A stretch of 35,312 nt of DNA from DASPFV01 sp035620975 (GTDB lineage: Bacteria; Acidobacteriota; Vicinamibacteria; Vicinamibacterales; 2-12-FULL-66-21), in contig DASPFV010000260.1 in assembly GCA_035620975.1 (NCBI GenBank), forward strand, positions 1 through 35,312, in the 5' to 3' direction. Below are positions 1 through 8,547 of the stretch, piece by piece (positions within the stretch are counted from its first letter, which is position 1; each line of letters starts with the position of its first letter). Below the pieces are notes generated by a model, which was not told the origin of the DNA, searched no databases, and worked only from the letters and a program-made list of their open reading frames with translations. The position numbers were made by a program, and so were the translations under genes.

Positions 1-273
1 CGACTCGAAGCAGTATGGGTGGGCCCATGCACCGAAGCCATACGTGAATCCAGACGCGAATTCCGGGAAGACACTGACTGCGATTCGGGGGAGGTCGGCC
101 GTTTCACCGCCGCAGACAGGGCAGCAGGTCGAAGCCCGAAATACCTGATCCATCGCCTCGGGCGGGTCCATAGCGATGCCAACGGACGTCGGCTCACCGA
201 AGTCTCCGGGGCGAGGCTGCACATCAATTCGCGGCCTTCCTTTCAGACGGCGGAGTGGCCTCCCGGACCACAT
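1..273 (-). CDS. Unrecognised cysteine-motif protein, N-terminal part (runs off the left edge)
   Basis: The minus strand stays open from an ATG at 273 down to base 1, 91 codons without a stop, and the protein continues beyond the window. The translation is balanced in composition, unlike the arginine-rich shadow frames nearby. It has a Cys-Cys-Pro-Val-Cys-Gly-Gly motif near residue 50, which could be half of a zinc knuckle, and a tryptophan/histidine/cysteine-rich stretch (AWAHPYCF) just before the edge. Another in-frame ATG lies at 303, and neither start has a convincing ribosome-binding site. I do not recognise the family and assign no function. The open plus-strand frames over the same bases look like artefacts. 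Confidence 0.5.
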   Translation of the reverse strand, partial: MWSGRPLRRLKGRPRIDVQPRPGDFGEPTSVGIAMDPPEAMDQVFRASTCCPVCGGETADLPRIAVSVFPEFASGFTYGFGAWAHPYCFES

Positions 274-347
274 GCGGTCCCACGCTGCTCGCGATGTGTC
301 CATGCCTGCTGCCCAGCGTTTCACACAGAGGCGTCAGCCACGCGGGG

Positions 348-420
348 CGCCTGCTGTTGTGGGAAACGGCCGCTGCGGCTGATCACGCCGATAACCCTAT
401 CGCTGCTCCCTGTGCCGGCA
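348..420 (+). pseudogene. Decayed copy of the small zinc-ribbon gene at 8241-8498
   Basis: Bases 348-420 align with 8322-8395 with about five substitutions, one inserted A (in the run at 363-366) and a two-base deletion near 392. In the intact gene this segment encodes the end of the linker, the conserved LWERPLRLITP stretch and the second Cys-x2-Cys. Here the two indels break the frame twice, so the conserved pieces fall in different frames and no complete zinc ribbon can be made. Further 5' there is a possible remnant of the first knuckle (Cys-Pro-Cys around 297-305). The rest of the 274-493 gap shows nothing else I can name. Confidence 0.6.
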
Positions 421-493
421 CTCCGACACGGGTCTGGCCGTCGCGCGATTCCGCGGCCTGTGAACCGGGGCCGGATTCCCGGACGGCGTTCGT

Positions 494-2542
494 TCACCGG
501 AAACGCTCCAGCAGCATCAGGTCGCTTGCGCCGCGTTCGTGAACCACGTAGAGCACCCAGGCTCGATCAGGCGAAATCGTGAGCCCGGGAGCTGTATGTG
601 CCTGGATCGTTCTCACATCGCGGATCGTGCCACTGTTGAATCCGTAGAACCGCAACGGGCTCGGCTCGTCGACCGTGATGGACGGAACGAAGTAGATTCC
701 GTCGTCGAACACGGCGAAGTGGCTCCAACGGTGTAGAGCCGCCAGCACGGGCTGCTCGTCCCCGGCATCGGCTGGAACCCGCCAGAGACTGGTCGGGCCA
801 TTGTTCTTGGCGTAGTAGAAGTAGCGGCCATCAGTCGATTCGAATCCGCCGTACCCTCCGCCGTTGGTGATCTGGCGTGGGGTGCCTCCAGACTCGGTTG
901 TCTTCCAGATCTCGAAAGTGCCCGAACGGTTGGAGGCGAAGTAGATTGACCGGCCGTCTCGCGACCAGCTCGCAACGACGTCCCTGCCGGCGTTGTCCGT
1001 GATACGACGTACCGCCCCGCCGCTCGCGCTCACTGTGAAAATGTCGTCGTTCCCGTCGACGACCGATCCGAACACGAGCGTCTGACCGTCCGGAGACCAC
1101 CGGGGAGCGCCCGAGTAGAGCAAACCTGACGTCAACCGGACCGCGTTCGCTCCATCCCGATCAGCGACCCAGATTTCCATCGGTCCCGAGCGCCTCGATG
1201 CGAAGGCGACCCGCCTGCCGTCTGGCGAAATCTGAGGACTCATGTCGGTACGGGTCGATGAGATTATCCGCCGAGGCTGGTCGATGCGCTCTGAGGACAC
1301 GGGAAGCGCAACCCCGGCGATGTCGAGGTCTTCCGTTGCGGCCGCGTAGACGAGGCGATCGCCTCGCGGCGATATGGCGGCGCTCGTCCCCCACTGACCC
1401 ACCGTGAACACGACGCGGGGTTCAGCCGTACCCTCGATCGCGACGCGCTTGATCACGGTATTGCCGTCGAGATAGGTCACATACAGAAGCTCCCTGCCGT
1501 CGGCCGTCCACATCGGGTTGTACAGGTATCCGTTCTCGACCGTTACGCGCCTGGGCAGGCGCGCCGCGTCAGACTGACTCGCCAGCGCCATGAGATAGAT
1601 GTCGCTCGAGGCAATCGTCGGGCTGCGTACGAACGCGAGTATCCGACCGTCCGGCGAAACAGATGGTGAACCATCACCCATCGAGAATGGGGGTGGCCGC
1701 GTCAACGAGCGCTTTTCGCCGGTGATCGTCGAGACCTCGTACAACGAGCGCGATCGATTGGACGTGTCCGCGTCGGATACGATGAGCGACCGGCCGTCGT
1801 GGCTCCAGGCGAGGTGGGCAATCCACCCGAGCAGCGGATCGTTCAGACTCCCTGGAGCTGCGGTCGCGACTCGACGCTCGGTTCCGCCCAGTGATGGAAT
1901 GACGAGGATTTCGGCTTCCGCGGCATCTGATCCACCCCGGGCGCGCAGGAAGGCGATGAATCGACCGTCGGGCGACCAGACCGGGCTGTAGTCAGGCGCC
2001 GGATTGGTTGTCAGCCGGAGCGGCGTGCTGTCGTCCACCAGCTTGACGTAGATATCGAAGTTCTCCCGCTGCGCGCCATTCCATACGAACGCCAGGCGAG
2101 TCCCATCCGGAGAGAAGCTCGGTGCGGTTTCGAAACCCTGATAGGCGGTCAGCGACCTGACCTCGGGTGCCTTGACGGATGTGGGGCTGCGCAGCGTCCT
2201 CATCGCCAACAACCCCGCGACGCCGACGCAGCCTACGATGACGGCGACGATGGCCAGCCGCAGGTGCCGTCGCGCTCGACTCGTCCCGTTATCGCCCGGG
2301 TTCGGCTCCAAATCGACCTGACGGCTGTGCCACCACGCATCGAGCTCGGGTTTGTAGGCGTAGATCGAACTTCGCCTGTGGTGGGCATGACGGTAGACCG
2401 GCAAACCTTCGGTCTGCTCCCAGCGCCGGACGGTACGTTCGGCCCTCCGCAGATGGGCCGCAATCTCCTTCCAGGAGTCCAGACGGTCCGTGGAAGGCGG
2501 CTCCGGGGCAGGCGGACCGCCGAGCTGGGGCACGGTTGTCAT
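494..2542 (-). CDS. HTH / transmembrane / PD40 beta-propeller protein
   Basis: A 682-residue protein in three parts. Residues about 21-72 form a MerR/excisionase-like winged helix (SWKEIAAHL, then RTVRRWEQTEGLPVYRH, ending near DAWW), a DNA-binding fold. Residues about 96-116 form one membrane helix. From about 138 to the end there are roughly ten or eleven PD40/TolB-like repeats of the type 'FSPDGTRLAF', 'WSPDGQTLVF', 'WSRDGRSIYFASNRSG', building a propeller that should lie outside the membrane. This layout suggests a membrane-bound one-component regulator; its ligand and target genes are unknown. The start is supported by a GAAGGG-like ribosome site 8 bases upstream. It is divergent from the lipoprotein gene at 2727, 184 bp away. 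Confidence 0.9.
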   Translation of the reverse strand: MTTVPQLGGPPAPEPPSTDRLDSWKEIAAHLRRAERTVRRWEQTEGLPVYRHAHHRRSSIYAYKPELDAWWHSRQVDLEPNPGDNGTSRARRHLRLAIVAVIVGCVGVAGLLAMRTLRSPTSVKAPEVRSLTAYQGFETAPSFSPDGTRLAFVWNGAQRENFDIYVKLVDDSTPLRLTTNPAPDYSPVWSPDGRFIAFLRARGGSDAAEAEILVIPSLGGTERRVATAAPGSLNDPLLGWIAHLAWSHDGRSLIVSDADTSNRSRSLYEVSTITGEKRSLTRPPPFSMGDGSPSVSPDGRILAFVRSPTIASSDIYLMALASQSDAARLPRRVTVENGYLYNPMWTADGRELLYVTYLDGNTVIKRVAIEGTAEPRVVFTVGQWGTSAAISPRGDRLVYAAATEDLDIAGVALPVSSERIDQPRRIISSTRTDMSPQISPDGRRVAFASRRSGPMEIWVADRDGANAVRLTSGLLYSGAPRWSPDGQTLVFGSVVDGNDDIFTVSASGGAVRRITDNAGRDVVASWSRDGRSIYFASNRSGTFEIWKTTESGGTPRQITNGGGYGGFESTDGRYFYYAKNNGPTSLWRVPADAGDEQPVLAALHRWSHFAVFDDGIYFVPSITVDEPSPLRFYGFNSGTIRDVRTIQAHTAPGLTISPDRAWVLYVVHERGASDLMLLERFR

Positions 2543-2726
2543 CGGACGCCCTTCGCCTCAGGGCATCGGAATGCGAAAGGGAAATCTTAGCTCCGCCGGA
2601 GTGGAGCGGGCAACCTTCCCATCCAGCAGACCGGCCAATAGCGGCCACACCCAGGGTGGCCGCCGATGTCCGTTGCAGCCTTCTACCGGGGCGTCTAGCT
2701 TGGGCTGGCATCATGGAGGATCCGAC

Positions 2727-3350
2727 ATGAGTCCAGTTCGTTTCGTGGGGCTGCTGGTCTTGTCGCTGGCTACCGGCTGCTCGGATGACAGTCCGCTTCG
2801 TCCCAGCCCGCCATCCGCCGAGTCGGGCGCCGAACTCGCCCAGGAATCAAACGGCCGTCCCGAGCCGGCGGGACTGCCCTACTACGCCAGGCTGGAACGA
2901 GATTTCGAGCCAATCCACACTGAAGAGTGGGCGGCCATTGTTTTCTATCGCGAGCCCGCGTGCGTGCGCCCGGATTTCAATCTGCTCGACTTCCTGGACA
3001 TTCCCGCCGCCTTCTCCTGCCAGCTGACAGTCGACGGGTTCCAGATATTCAAAGATCCCCTGCCGGCGCCGCCCATACAGCTGAATGTCGCCGGACTCGG
3101 CGCCGTGCCGATCTGGTTCGTTCGGTGGCCTGACCTGCAGGCGGCGATGGCAGATGATGAGGTGACTATCGGCGAGCTGCAGGGGCTGAGCCCCGTGACT
3201 GGCTCCGCCGACGTGTTCCGGGAACGCCTTGACCCGTTCAACCAACTGACGATCACTGCTCGGGGTAAGTTGGCCGACGGCCGCGGATTCGCTCTGGAAT
3301 TCACCTATGCTGGCGGAGACGTCCGGCACCTGAGGATCGCATTCCAGTAG
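2727..3350 (+). CDS. Small exported lipoprotein of unknown function
   Basis: A 207-residue protein. I chose the ATG at 2727 over the upstream in-frame start at 2490 because it follows a GGAGG site (2715-2719) and begins a lipoprotein signal: MSPVRF, a hydrophobic core, then LATGC with the lipid-acceptor cysteine near residue 18. A low-complexity Ser/Pro linker follows. The mature part has a region with two cysteines (EPACV and FSCQL) that could form a disulphide, and a C-terminal beta-rich segment (LTITARGKLADGRGFALEF). I recognise no catalytic motif or family. It is divergent from the HTH/PD40 gene and convergent with the propeller gene ending at 3610, so it appears to be a single-gene unit. 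Confidence 0.8.
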   Translation: MSPVRFVGLLVLSLATGCSDDSPLRPSPPSAESGAELAQESNGRPEPAGLPYYARLERDFEPIHTEEWAAIVFYREPACVRPDFNLLDFLDIPAAFSCQLTVDGFQIFKDPLPAPPIQLNVAGLGAVPIWFVRWPDLQAAMADDEVTIGELQGLSPVTGSADVFRERLDPFNQLTITARGKLADGRGFALEFTYAGGDVRHLRIAFQ

Positions 3351-3609
3351 CGCGGCGCTGAGGTTCGACTCGCGGGCGCCGTGCCCCCGGCGTCGAAGCG
3401 GCGCTTTCAACGAGAGGCCGCGGGTTGAAATCGAGTCGTGAGCGCAGGATGCCGCCCCTGCGTCGTGGACGCCCTGGAATCTTGCGGGACTCCGGCCGTC
3501 CGATTCCCACCTCCGGGCGGAGCATCGGCGCCGGGCGGCGGCGGCGTTTACGCCCGCGCATGACTGGTGTGCCCATCCGCCCTGCCCGTGACTTGCGCCT
3601 GCGGCTGAT

Positions 3610-4548
3610 CTAGCTCCCGCCGACCCGCTCGCGCGTCGTGACGTACAGGTCCAAGGCACCGAACCCGTCGGGGCGGTCCGAGGTCATGAACAGCTGACGC
3701 CCGTCAGACGAGACGTACGCCGGGCCCTCGTTGAAGGTGGTGTTCACCACCGGCCCGAGGTTCTCCGGCACCGACCAGGCGTCGAAGACTGTCTCGCGAC
3801 TGGCCGCCCATAGATCGGCTCCACCCAGAGTCCCAGGCCGGTTCGAGAAGAAGATGATCTCCAGGCCGTCGAAGCGGATCGTCGGCCGCCGGTCTGCCTG
3901 TGGACTGCTCAGCTCAGCGACGAGGACGGCAGGACCGAACGAGCCGTCGGCCAGCTGCGCGCTGACGTAGATGTCCTCGCCGCCGGGCCCTCCGGCTCGC
4001 GTGCTCCCGATGAGCAGCTGCGGGCTGCCCGCCTCGTCGTTCTCGAAGAACGCCGCCCCGGCGTCGAACGTGGCCGAGTTCACACCCGATCCCAGGTTGA
4101 TCGGCGGCTGCCACGCGAAGTCGTCGTGCACGTTCGTTCGCCAGGTCGCCCAGATGTCGTCACCTCCCAGGCCTCCGGGGCGCTCGCTGACGAAGAACAT
4201 CCAGTGGCCGTCGCGGGAAAAGGCCGGCGCCCGTTCGCCGAACGCCGTGTTGACGGGGCCGCCCAGGTTCAGCGGCGGCCCCCAGGTGTCGCTCCGGCTG
4301 GCACGCTGCGACACCCAGATGTCGGTCGAGCCGAGGCCGCCGGATCTGTCGGAGCTGAAATAGAGGGCCAGACCGTTCTTGGCGACGGCCGGCGCGAACT
4401 CGTTGAAACCCGAGTTGATCACGGCGCCGAGGTTGGCCGGCGCCGACCAGGCCGAGAACTTCGAGGCGGCGGCCGCACGGTCGGTGGCGGGACTCGTGAT
4501 CAGCAGGACGGTCAGCGCGACTGCGATGGCAGAGAGGCTGCGAGGCAT
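3610..4548 (-). CDS. Exported PD40 (WD40-like) beta-propeller protein
   Basis: A 312-residue protein with an N-terminal signal peptide (about residues 1-28, ending AAAAS). The mature part is five copies of a repeat with the pattern W..P.NLG..VN......AP..S.DG..L.F.S.RPGG.GG.DIW. Examples are 'LALYFSSDRSGGLGSTDIW', 'MFFVSERPGGLGGDDIW' and 'LFMTSDRPDGFGALDLY'. These are the WD40-like PD40 repeats found in TolB-type and OmpA-associated envelope proteins and probably fold as a five-bladed propeller in the periplasm. The start is supported by AGGAGT (4554-4559) five bases upstream. It is divergent from the ECF sigma gene at 4701, so the 152-bp gap must hold both promoters. Its ligand cannot be read from the sequence. 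Confidence 0.88.
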   Translation of the reverse strand: MPRSLSAIAVALTVLLITSPATDRAAAASKFSAWSAPANLGAVINSGFNEFAPAVAKNGLALYFSSDRSGGLGSTDIWVSQRASRSDTWGPPLNLGGPVNTAFGERAPAFSRDGHWMFFVSERPGGLGGDDIWATWRTNVHDDFAWQPPINLGSGVNSATFDAGAAFFENDEAGSPQLLIGSTRAGGPGGEDIYVSAQLADGSFGPAVLVAELSSPQADRRPTIRFDGLEIIFFSNRPGTLGGADLWAASRETVFDAWSVPENLGPVVNTTFNEGPAYVSSDGRQLFMTSDRPDGFGALDLYVTTRERVGGS

Positions 4549-4700
4549 GGTGTACTCCTGTCGAGGCGAAGCAGCAGCGAAACGCTGGCCTCCGCCGGCG
4601 TGCGCGGATGGACGCGCCTGAAAGCGCTATCCTCTGAAGGCGTGAATCGCCCCGGAAGTGCGACACGCCGGGGCGTCGAAGCCATCCGAAACGCAGAGCC

Positions 4701-5270
4701 ATGGCAGACCTGCGCGACATCACGCAGCTCCTGCAGGACTGGAACGACGGCGACGAGCGGGCGCTGGACCAGCTGACGCCGCTGCTCTACTCGGAGCTCC
4801 GCCGGATCGCCCACCGCAGCCTCCGTCGCGAGCGCAGCGACCACACCCTGCAGACCACCGCGCTCGTCAACGAGACGTTCGTCCGGCTGGTCCAATGGAG
4901 CGGGGTTCGGTGGCAGAACCGTGCGCAGTTCCTGGCCGTCTCGGCGCAGCTGATGCGCCGGATCCTCGTCGATTTCGCGCGCTCCCGCCGCTCCGGAAAA
5001 CGGGGGGGCGGGACCATGGTCGCCGTCGCGCTCGACGAGGGGTCTACCGCCGCGCCCGACCGGGCCCGCGAGATCGTGGCCCTTGACGACGCTCTGCGGA
5101 GGCTCTCGCTCGTCGATCCCCGAAAGAGCCGGATCGTCGAACTGCGTTTCTTCGGCGGGCTCACGCTGGACGAAACCGCGGCGGTCCTGAAGGTGTCATC
5201 GCGGACCATCCTGCGGGAGTGGGATCTGGCCAAGGCGTGGCTCCGCCGTGAGATGGATGCGCAGGAATGA
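4701..5270 (+). CDS. ECF-type RNA polymerase sigma factor (Sig-70_X6-like)
   Basis: A 189-residue sigma factor. Region 2 spans about residues 20-95 (ELRRIAHRSLRRER, then LVNETFVRLVQW and FLAVSAQLMRRILVDFARS). Region 4 spans about 120-185 (LSLVDPRKSRIVELRFFGG, LTLDETAAVLKVSSRTI), which contains the helix-turn-helix for the -35 element. The ALVNETF and MRRILVDFAR signatures are typical of the acidobacterial/planctomycete ECF group that sits beside Pkn-type kinases. Its stop (5268-5270) is one base from the kinase start at 5272, so the two are almost certainly co-transcribed and translationally coupled. I see no anti-sigma factor; in this group the kinase is thought to play the regulatory part. 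Confidence 0.93.
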   Translation: MADLRDITQLLQDWNDGDERALDQLTPLLYSELRRIAHRSLRRERSDHTLQTTALVNETFVRLVQWSGVRWQNRAQFLAVSAQLMRRILVDFARSRRSGKRGGGTMVAVALDEGSTAAPDRAREIVALDDALRRLSLVDPRKSRIVELRFFGGLTLDETAAVLKVSSRTILREWDLAKAWLRREMDAQE

Positions 5271-5271
5271 G

Positions 5272-8103
5272 ATGACCCCGGAGCAATGGCAGGAGATCGA
5301 GCGTCTCTACTACGCGTCGATCGACCTCGCGCCGTCGGACCGAAGCCGTCATCTGGCCGAGGCCTGCGCCGACGACGAGATCCGGCGGGAGGTTGCGTCG
5401 CTGCTGGCCCATCGCGATCGGAGCCTGAGCGTGATCGAACGGCCGGCACTGCAGGTCCTCGCCGGCATCGGTGCCCGAGACCATCCGCCAGTCCTCGTCG
5501 GGCGCAGGGTCGGCCGCTACGAGGTCACGTCCCTCATTGGCGCAGGGGGGATGGGCGTCGTCTATCGGGCGCGCGACACGAGGCTCGAACGGGACGTCGC
5601 GCTGAAGCTGCTGCCAGGCGGCCTCGGCGACGAAGCGGTCCACCTCGATCGTCTCCAGCAGGAAGCCAGGCTGCTTGCCTCCCTGAACCACCCCGGAATC
5701 GCCGCGATCCACGATCTCGTGGAAGTCGACGGAATTCGCTGTCTCGTGCTCGAGCTCATCGACGGCGAGACGCTGGCCGATCGGCTGAAGCGGAAGCCGA
5801 TGCGCCTGGAAGAGGGGCTGAGGGTCTGCCGCGAGATTGCCGAAGCGCTGGAAGCCGCCCACGAGCGCGGAGTCGTGCATCGGGACCTCAAGCCGGCGAA
5901 CGTGATGATCACGCCGGCCGGCTCGGTGAAGGTGCTGGATTTCGGAATCGCGAGGATGCTCGGGGCCACGGTGTTGGAAGGTCAGCCGGCGGGGGGCAGC
6001 TGTTCGACAGCAGTGACAGTGACGGGCACGCCACCCTACGTCAGTCCCGAGCAGGCGGCGGGCAACCCGGCGGACAAGCGGGCGGATATCTGGGCTTTCG
6101 GATGTGTGCTGTACGAGCTGCTCACCGGGCGACGGACCTTCGACAAGGCGTCGGCCGCCGACACGCTGGCGGCGGTCAGCGCGGAAGAGCCCGACTGGAG
6201 CGCGCTGCCGTGGGAGACGCCGCCGGAGGTGGCCGACCTGCTGCGACGATGCCTTCAGAAGAACCCTCACTGGCGGCTCCGGGACATCGGGGATGCGCGC
6301 ATTGCGCTCGTGGAGCAGGGCACGCGGCACGCCGACGCTGGCGCCGCCTGGCGCCGGCCGAGACGGATTCGACGGCTGTGGGGCGCTGCTCTCGCCGGTG
6401 CGGCGCTGAGCGCCTCGTTCCTGACATGGTGGCTCGTTCGAGGGGAGTCGCCCGCGCCGGAGCTCCGCCTGGAGGTGACGACCCCGCCCACGGCCGATCC
6501 GGTATCGCTCGCCATCTCGCCCGATGGACGCCACCTCGTCTACGTGGCGACGAACGAAGGCCGCTCACAACTGTGGCTGCGTTCGCTGAACTCGCTGGCC
6601 GTGCGGGCGTTGACCGGAACCGACCACGCCTCGTGCCCGTTCTGGTCCCCCGACGGCACGGCGATCGGCTTTTTCGCCGACGGCATGCTGAAGCGCGCGG
6701 AGATCGAGAACGGGGCTGTCCAGGAAGTGACCGGTGCGTTGAGCTGCGGCGGCACGTGGAACCGCGACGGCGTCATCCTCTACTCGGGGCCGCTGTTCGG
6801 CCCCATCAGCCGAATCCCGGGATCGAGCGGAGGTTCGGCGCCTGCAGCGGCGCGGGAGGTGACGCGCGCAGAACGCCCACGGCAACGCACTCATCGGTTT
6901 CCACAGTTCCTTCCCGATCAGCGTCACTTCCTCTACTACGTCGGGGGGCACGCGGATGCTCGCGGAGTCTACGTGGGCGACCTGGGTGGCGCCGAGCCGC
7001 GCCGGCTCCTCGACGCGGACACCGCGGCCGTCTACGCGTCCGGGCACCTGCTGTTCGTGCGTCAGGGAGCGCTCGTCGCCCAGGCGTTCGACCCGGTGAG
7101 CCTGGCGCTGGCCGGGGATCCCTTTCAGATCGCCGACCAGGTGGCGTTCGATCCTGCGAGGTACGCCGCCGCCGTCTCCGCCACCGATGACGGTGTCGTC
7201 GTCTATCGCGCTGGTTCCGCCGCGGGAACGCGGCAGTTCGTCTGGGTCGACCGGGCAGGCAACGAAGTCGGCAAGGTCGGCGAACCGGACAGCTCGGGTT
7301 CGCTCGATCCGTCGCTCTCCCCCGACGAGCAGCGGGTCGCCTTCTACCGAACGCTGAACGCGCAGCCCGACATCTGGCTGCTCGACACGAAACGCGGCAT
7401 ATCGACCCGGTTCACGATTGATGGAGCCTTGCGTCCCATCTGGTCGCCCACCGGAAGCGAACTGGTATACGCGGCTGGCATCCCGACCAACCTCTTTCGC
7501 AGGCCGGTCGCCGGCCCGGCCGGCCAACAGGTCGTACTCGAAACCAGCGGGCCCAAAGCCGCGACCGATTGGTCGAGAGATGGGAGGCTCATGCTGTATC
7601 GGAGCCTTGATGCTCAGACCGGGTGGGATCTCTGGGCGCTGTCGCTCGACGGGACGCCGAATCCAATCCAGATCGCCAGCACGCGCTTCGATGAACGGGA
7701 CGGTCAGTTTTCTCCCGATGCGAAATGGATCGCCTACCAGTCGAACGAGTCGGGACGCTTCGAGGTGTACGTCCAGCCCTTCCCGCCGACTGGGGACAAG
7801 AGGCCTGTCTCGGGCCAGGGCGGCGCCCAGGTGCGGTGGCGCGCGGACGGCAGGGAACTCTTCTATGTCGCCTTCGACAACCGTCTGATGTCGGTTCCCG
7901 TCCGGGCCGCGGGCGCCGGTGCGGAGATCGAGCTGGGGACTCCCCAGCCTTTGTTCAACAGCCGGATCGGAGGCGCCGTCCAGGGTGCCAATCGGCAGCA
8001 GTACATGGTCTCGCGGGACGGCCGGCGCTTCCTGATGAACGCCGTCGTGGAGCAGCCGACGTCGCCGATCGTCGTGCTCCTGAACTGGAGGGGCCGCCGC
8101 TGA
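5272..8103 (+). CDS. Serine/threonine protein kinase with C-terminal PD40 propeller
   Basis: A 943-residue protein. Residues 1-75 are a short helical leader. The kinase domain spans about 80-350: glycine loop GAGGMGVVY (90-98), catalytic Lys112, HRDLKPAN (203-210) with Asp205, DFG (223-225) and a degenerate APE as SPE (258-260). All catalytic residues are present. A membrane helix lies at about 368-389, and the rest is an external propeller of PD40 repeats (ISPDGRHLVYVA, WSPDGTAIGFF, WSPTGSELVYA, FSPDAKWIAYQS). It should be a transmembrane sensor kinase with the propeller outside. I prefer ATG 5272 to GTG 5248 because AGGA at 5263-5266 is well spaced and it follows directly after the sigma stop. 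The kinase may phosphorylate the sigma factor (inference). Confidence 0.93.
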   Translation: MTPEQWQEIERLYYASIDLAPSDRSRHLAEACADDEIRREVASLLAHRDRSLSVIERPALQVLAGIGARDHPPVLVGRRVGRYEVTSLIGAGGMGVVYRARDTRLERDVALKLLPGGLGDEAVHLDRLQQEARLLASLNHPGIAAIHDLVEVDGIRCLVLELIDGETLADRLKRKPMRLEEGLRVCREIAEALEAAHERGVVHRDLKPANVMITPAGSVKVLDFGIARMLGATVLEGQPAGGSCSTAVTVTGTPPYVSPEQAAGNPADKRADIWAFGCVLYELLTGRRTFDKASAADTLAAVSAEEPDWSALPWETPPEVADLLRRCLQKNPHWRLRDIGDARIALVEQGTRHADAGAAWRRPRRIRRLWGAALAGAALSASFLTWWLVRGESPAPELRLEVTTPPTADPVSLAISPDGRHLVYVATNEGRSQLWLRSLNSLAVRALTGTDHASCPFWSPDGTAIGFFADGMLKRAEIENGAVQEVTGALSCGGTWNRDGVILYSGPLFGPISRIPGSSGGSAPAAAREVTRAERPRQRTHRFPQFLPDQRHFLYYVGGHADARGVYVGDLGGAEPRRLLDADTAAVYASGHLLFVRQGALVAQAFDPVSLALAGDPFQIADQVAFDPARYAAAVSATDDGVVVYRAGSAAGTRQFVWVDRAGNEVGKVGEPDSSGSLDPSLSPDEQRVAFYRTLNAQPDIWLLDTKRGISTRFTIDGALRPIWSPTGSELVYAAGIPTNLFRRPVAGPAGQQVVLETSGPKAATDWSRDGRLMLYRSLDAQTGWDLWALSLDGTPNPIQIASTRFDERDGQFSPDAKWIAYQSNESGRFEVYVQPFPPTGDKRPVSGQGGAQVRWRADGRELFYVAFDNRLMSVPVRAAGAGAEIELGTPQPLFNSRIGGAVQGANRQQYMVSRDGRRFLMNAVVEQPTSPIVVLLNWRGRR

Positions 8104-8164
8104 CCCAGGCGCACCGCGTGACGTGACTCACTGTCTCTCATCCGGCCTGCGGGCGCCAACGCTC

Positions 8165-8185
8165 GAGCCTTGAGCCTTGCGCCTT
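8165..8185. repeat. Period-7 tandem repeat, unit GAGCCTT / GCGCCTT
   Basis: Three consecutive heptamers (GAGCCTT, GAGCCTT, GCGCCTT) begin 62 bases after the kinase stop, followed by a degenerate fourth (GCGCGAC). A further GCGCCTT lies at about 8201-8207. It belongs with the other 7-bp arrays of this window by period and by intergenic position, not by exact sequence. Confidence 0.6.
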
Positions 8186-8240
8186 GCGCGACCCCCTGAT
8201 GCGCCTTGAACCGCCCGCCTTCCTTGCATAGAGTGGCTTG

Positions 8241-8498
8241 ATGCCGTCTGCGGAGCGGCGCGGCGATCGTTCGCACCTCCGGTGTCCCGCCTGTCGTCTG
8301 GCGGGCACGCTGCGACGGTCGCGCCTGCGGCTGTGGGAACGGCCGCTGCGGCTCATCACGCCCATCCGACCCTATCGCTGCTCCCTGTGCCGGCAGCGAT
8401 CCTGGCTGGGACCGTGGCGCGAGCGCCGCCAGCCTCTTCGGGTTCAGCGGCCCGAGCCGCGTGAGCATCCCGGCACACGACCGCGCCCTTCCCGTTGA
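8241..8498 (+). CDS. Small zinc-ribbon protein
   Basis: An 85-residue arginine-rich protein with two Cys-x2-Cys knuckles: Cys15/Cys18 (RCPACR) and Cys47/Cys50 (RCSLCR), separated by a basic linker with the conserved-looking stretch LWERPLRLITP and IRPYRC. The spacing fits a rubredoxin-like zinc ribbon. I recall similar short 'ERPLRL-xTP-x-RPYRC' proteins as recurring hypothetical genes in acidobacterial genomes, but no function is established to my knowledge. The start follows a weak GAGTGG. The C-terminal 30 residues are low-complexity Arg/Pro and may not be structured. The gene lies alone between the kinase and the GntP permease, and a broken second copy lies at 348-420. Confidence 0.65.
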   Translation: MPSAERRGDRSHLRCPACRLAGTLRRSRLRLWERPLRLITPIRPYRCSLCRQRSWLGPWRERRQPLRVQRPEPREHPGTRPRPSR

Positions 8499-8507
8499 AC
8501 CCGTCTC

Positions 8508-8528
8508 TTCCCCTTTCCCCCTTCCCCT
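8508..8528. repeat. Period-7 tandem repeat, unit TTCCCCT
   Basis: Three heptamers (TTCCCCT, TTCCCCC, TTCCCCT) just after the zinc-ribbon stop and 19 bases before the GTG start of the GntP permease. They form a polypyrimidine tract in the permease leader. If the permease began at the upstream GTG (8461), this tract would be translated as a Phe/Pro/Leu stretch unlike GntP proteins, which argues for the start at 8548. Confidence 0.55.
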
Positions 8529-8547
8529 CCGAAGGTATCATCCCCGG

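Noticed and set aside
3405..3430. Inverted repeat TTTCAAC-N12-GTTGAAA in the gap between two convergent genes
   Set aside because: A 7-bp stem with a 12-base loop and no T-run; could be chance, so not annotated as a terminator.
3594..3612. Stretch similar to the zinc-ribbon repeat (TGCGCCTGCGGCTG)
   Set aside because: Only about 14 bases match and the flanks do not align; too short to call a third copy.
8461..8547. Upstream GTG start for the GntP permease
   Set aside because: It would translate the heptamer tract at 8508-8528 and has no family support; the GTG at 8548 fits the GntP N-terminus.
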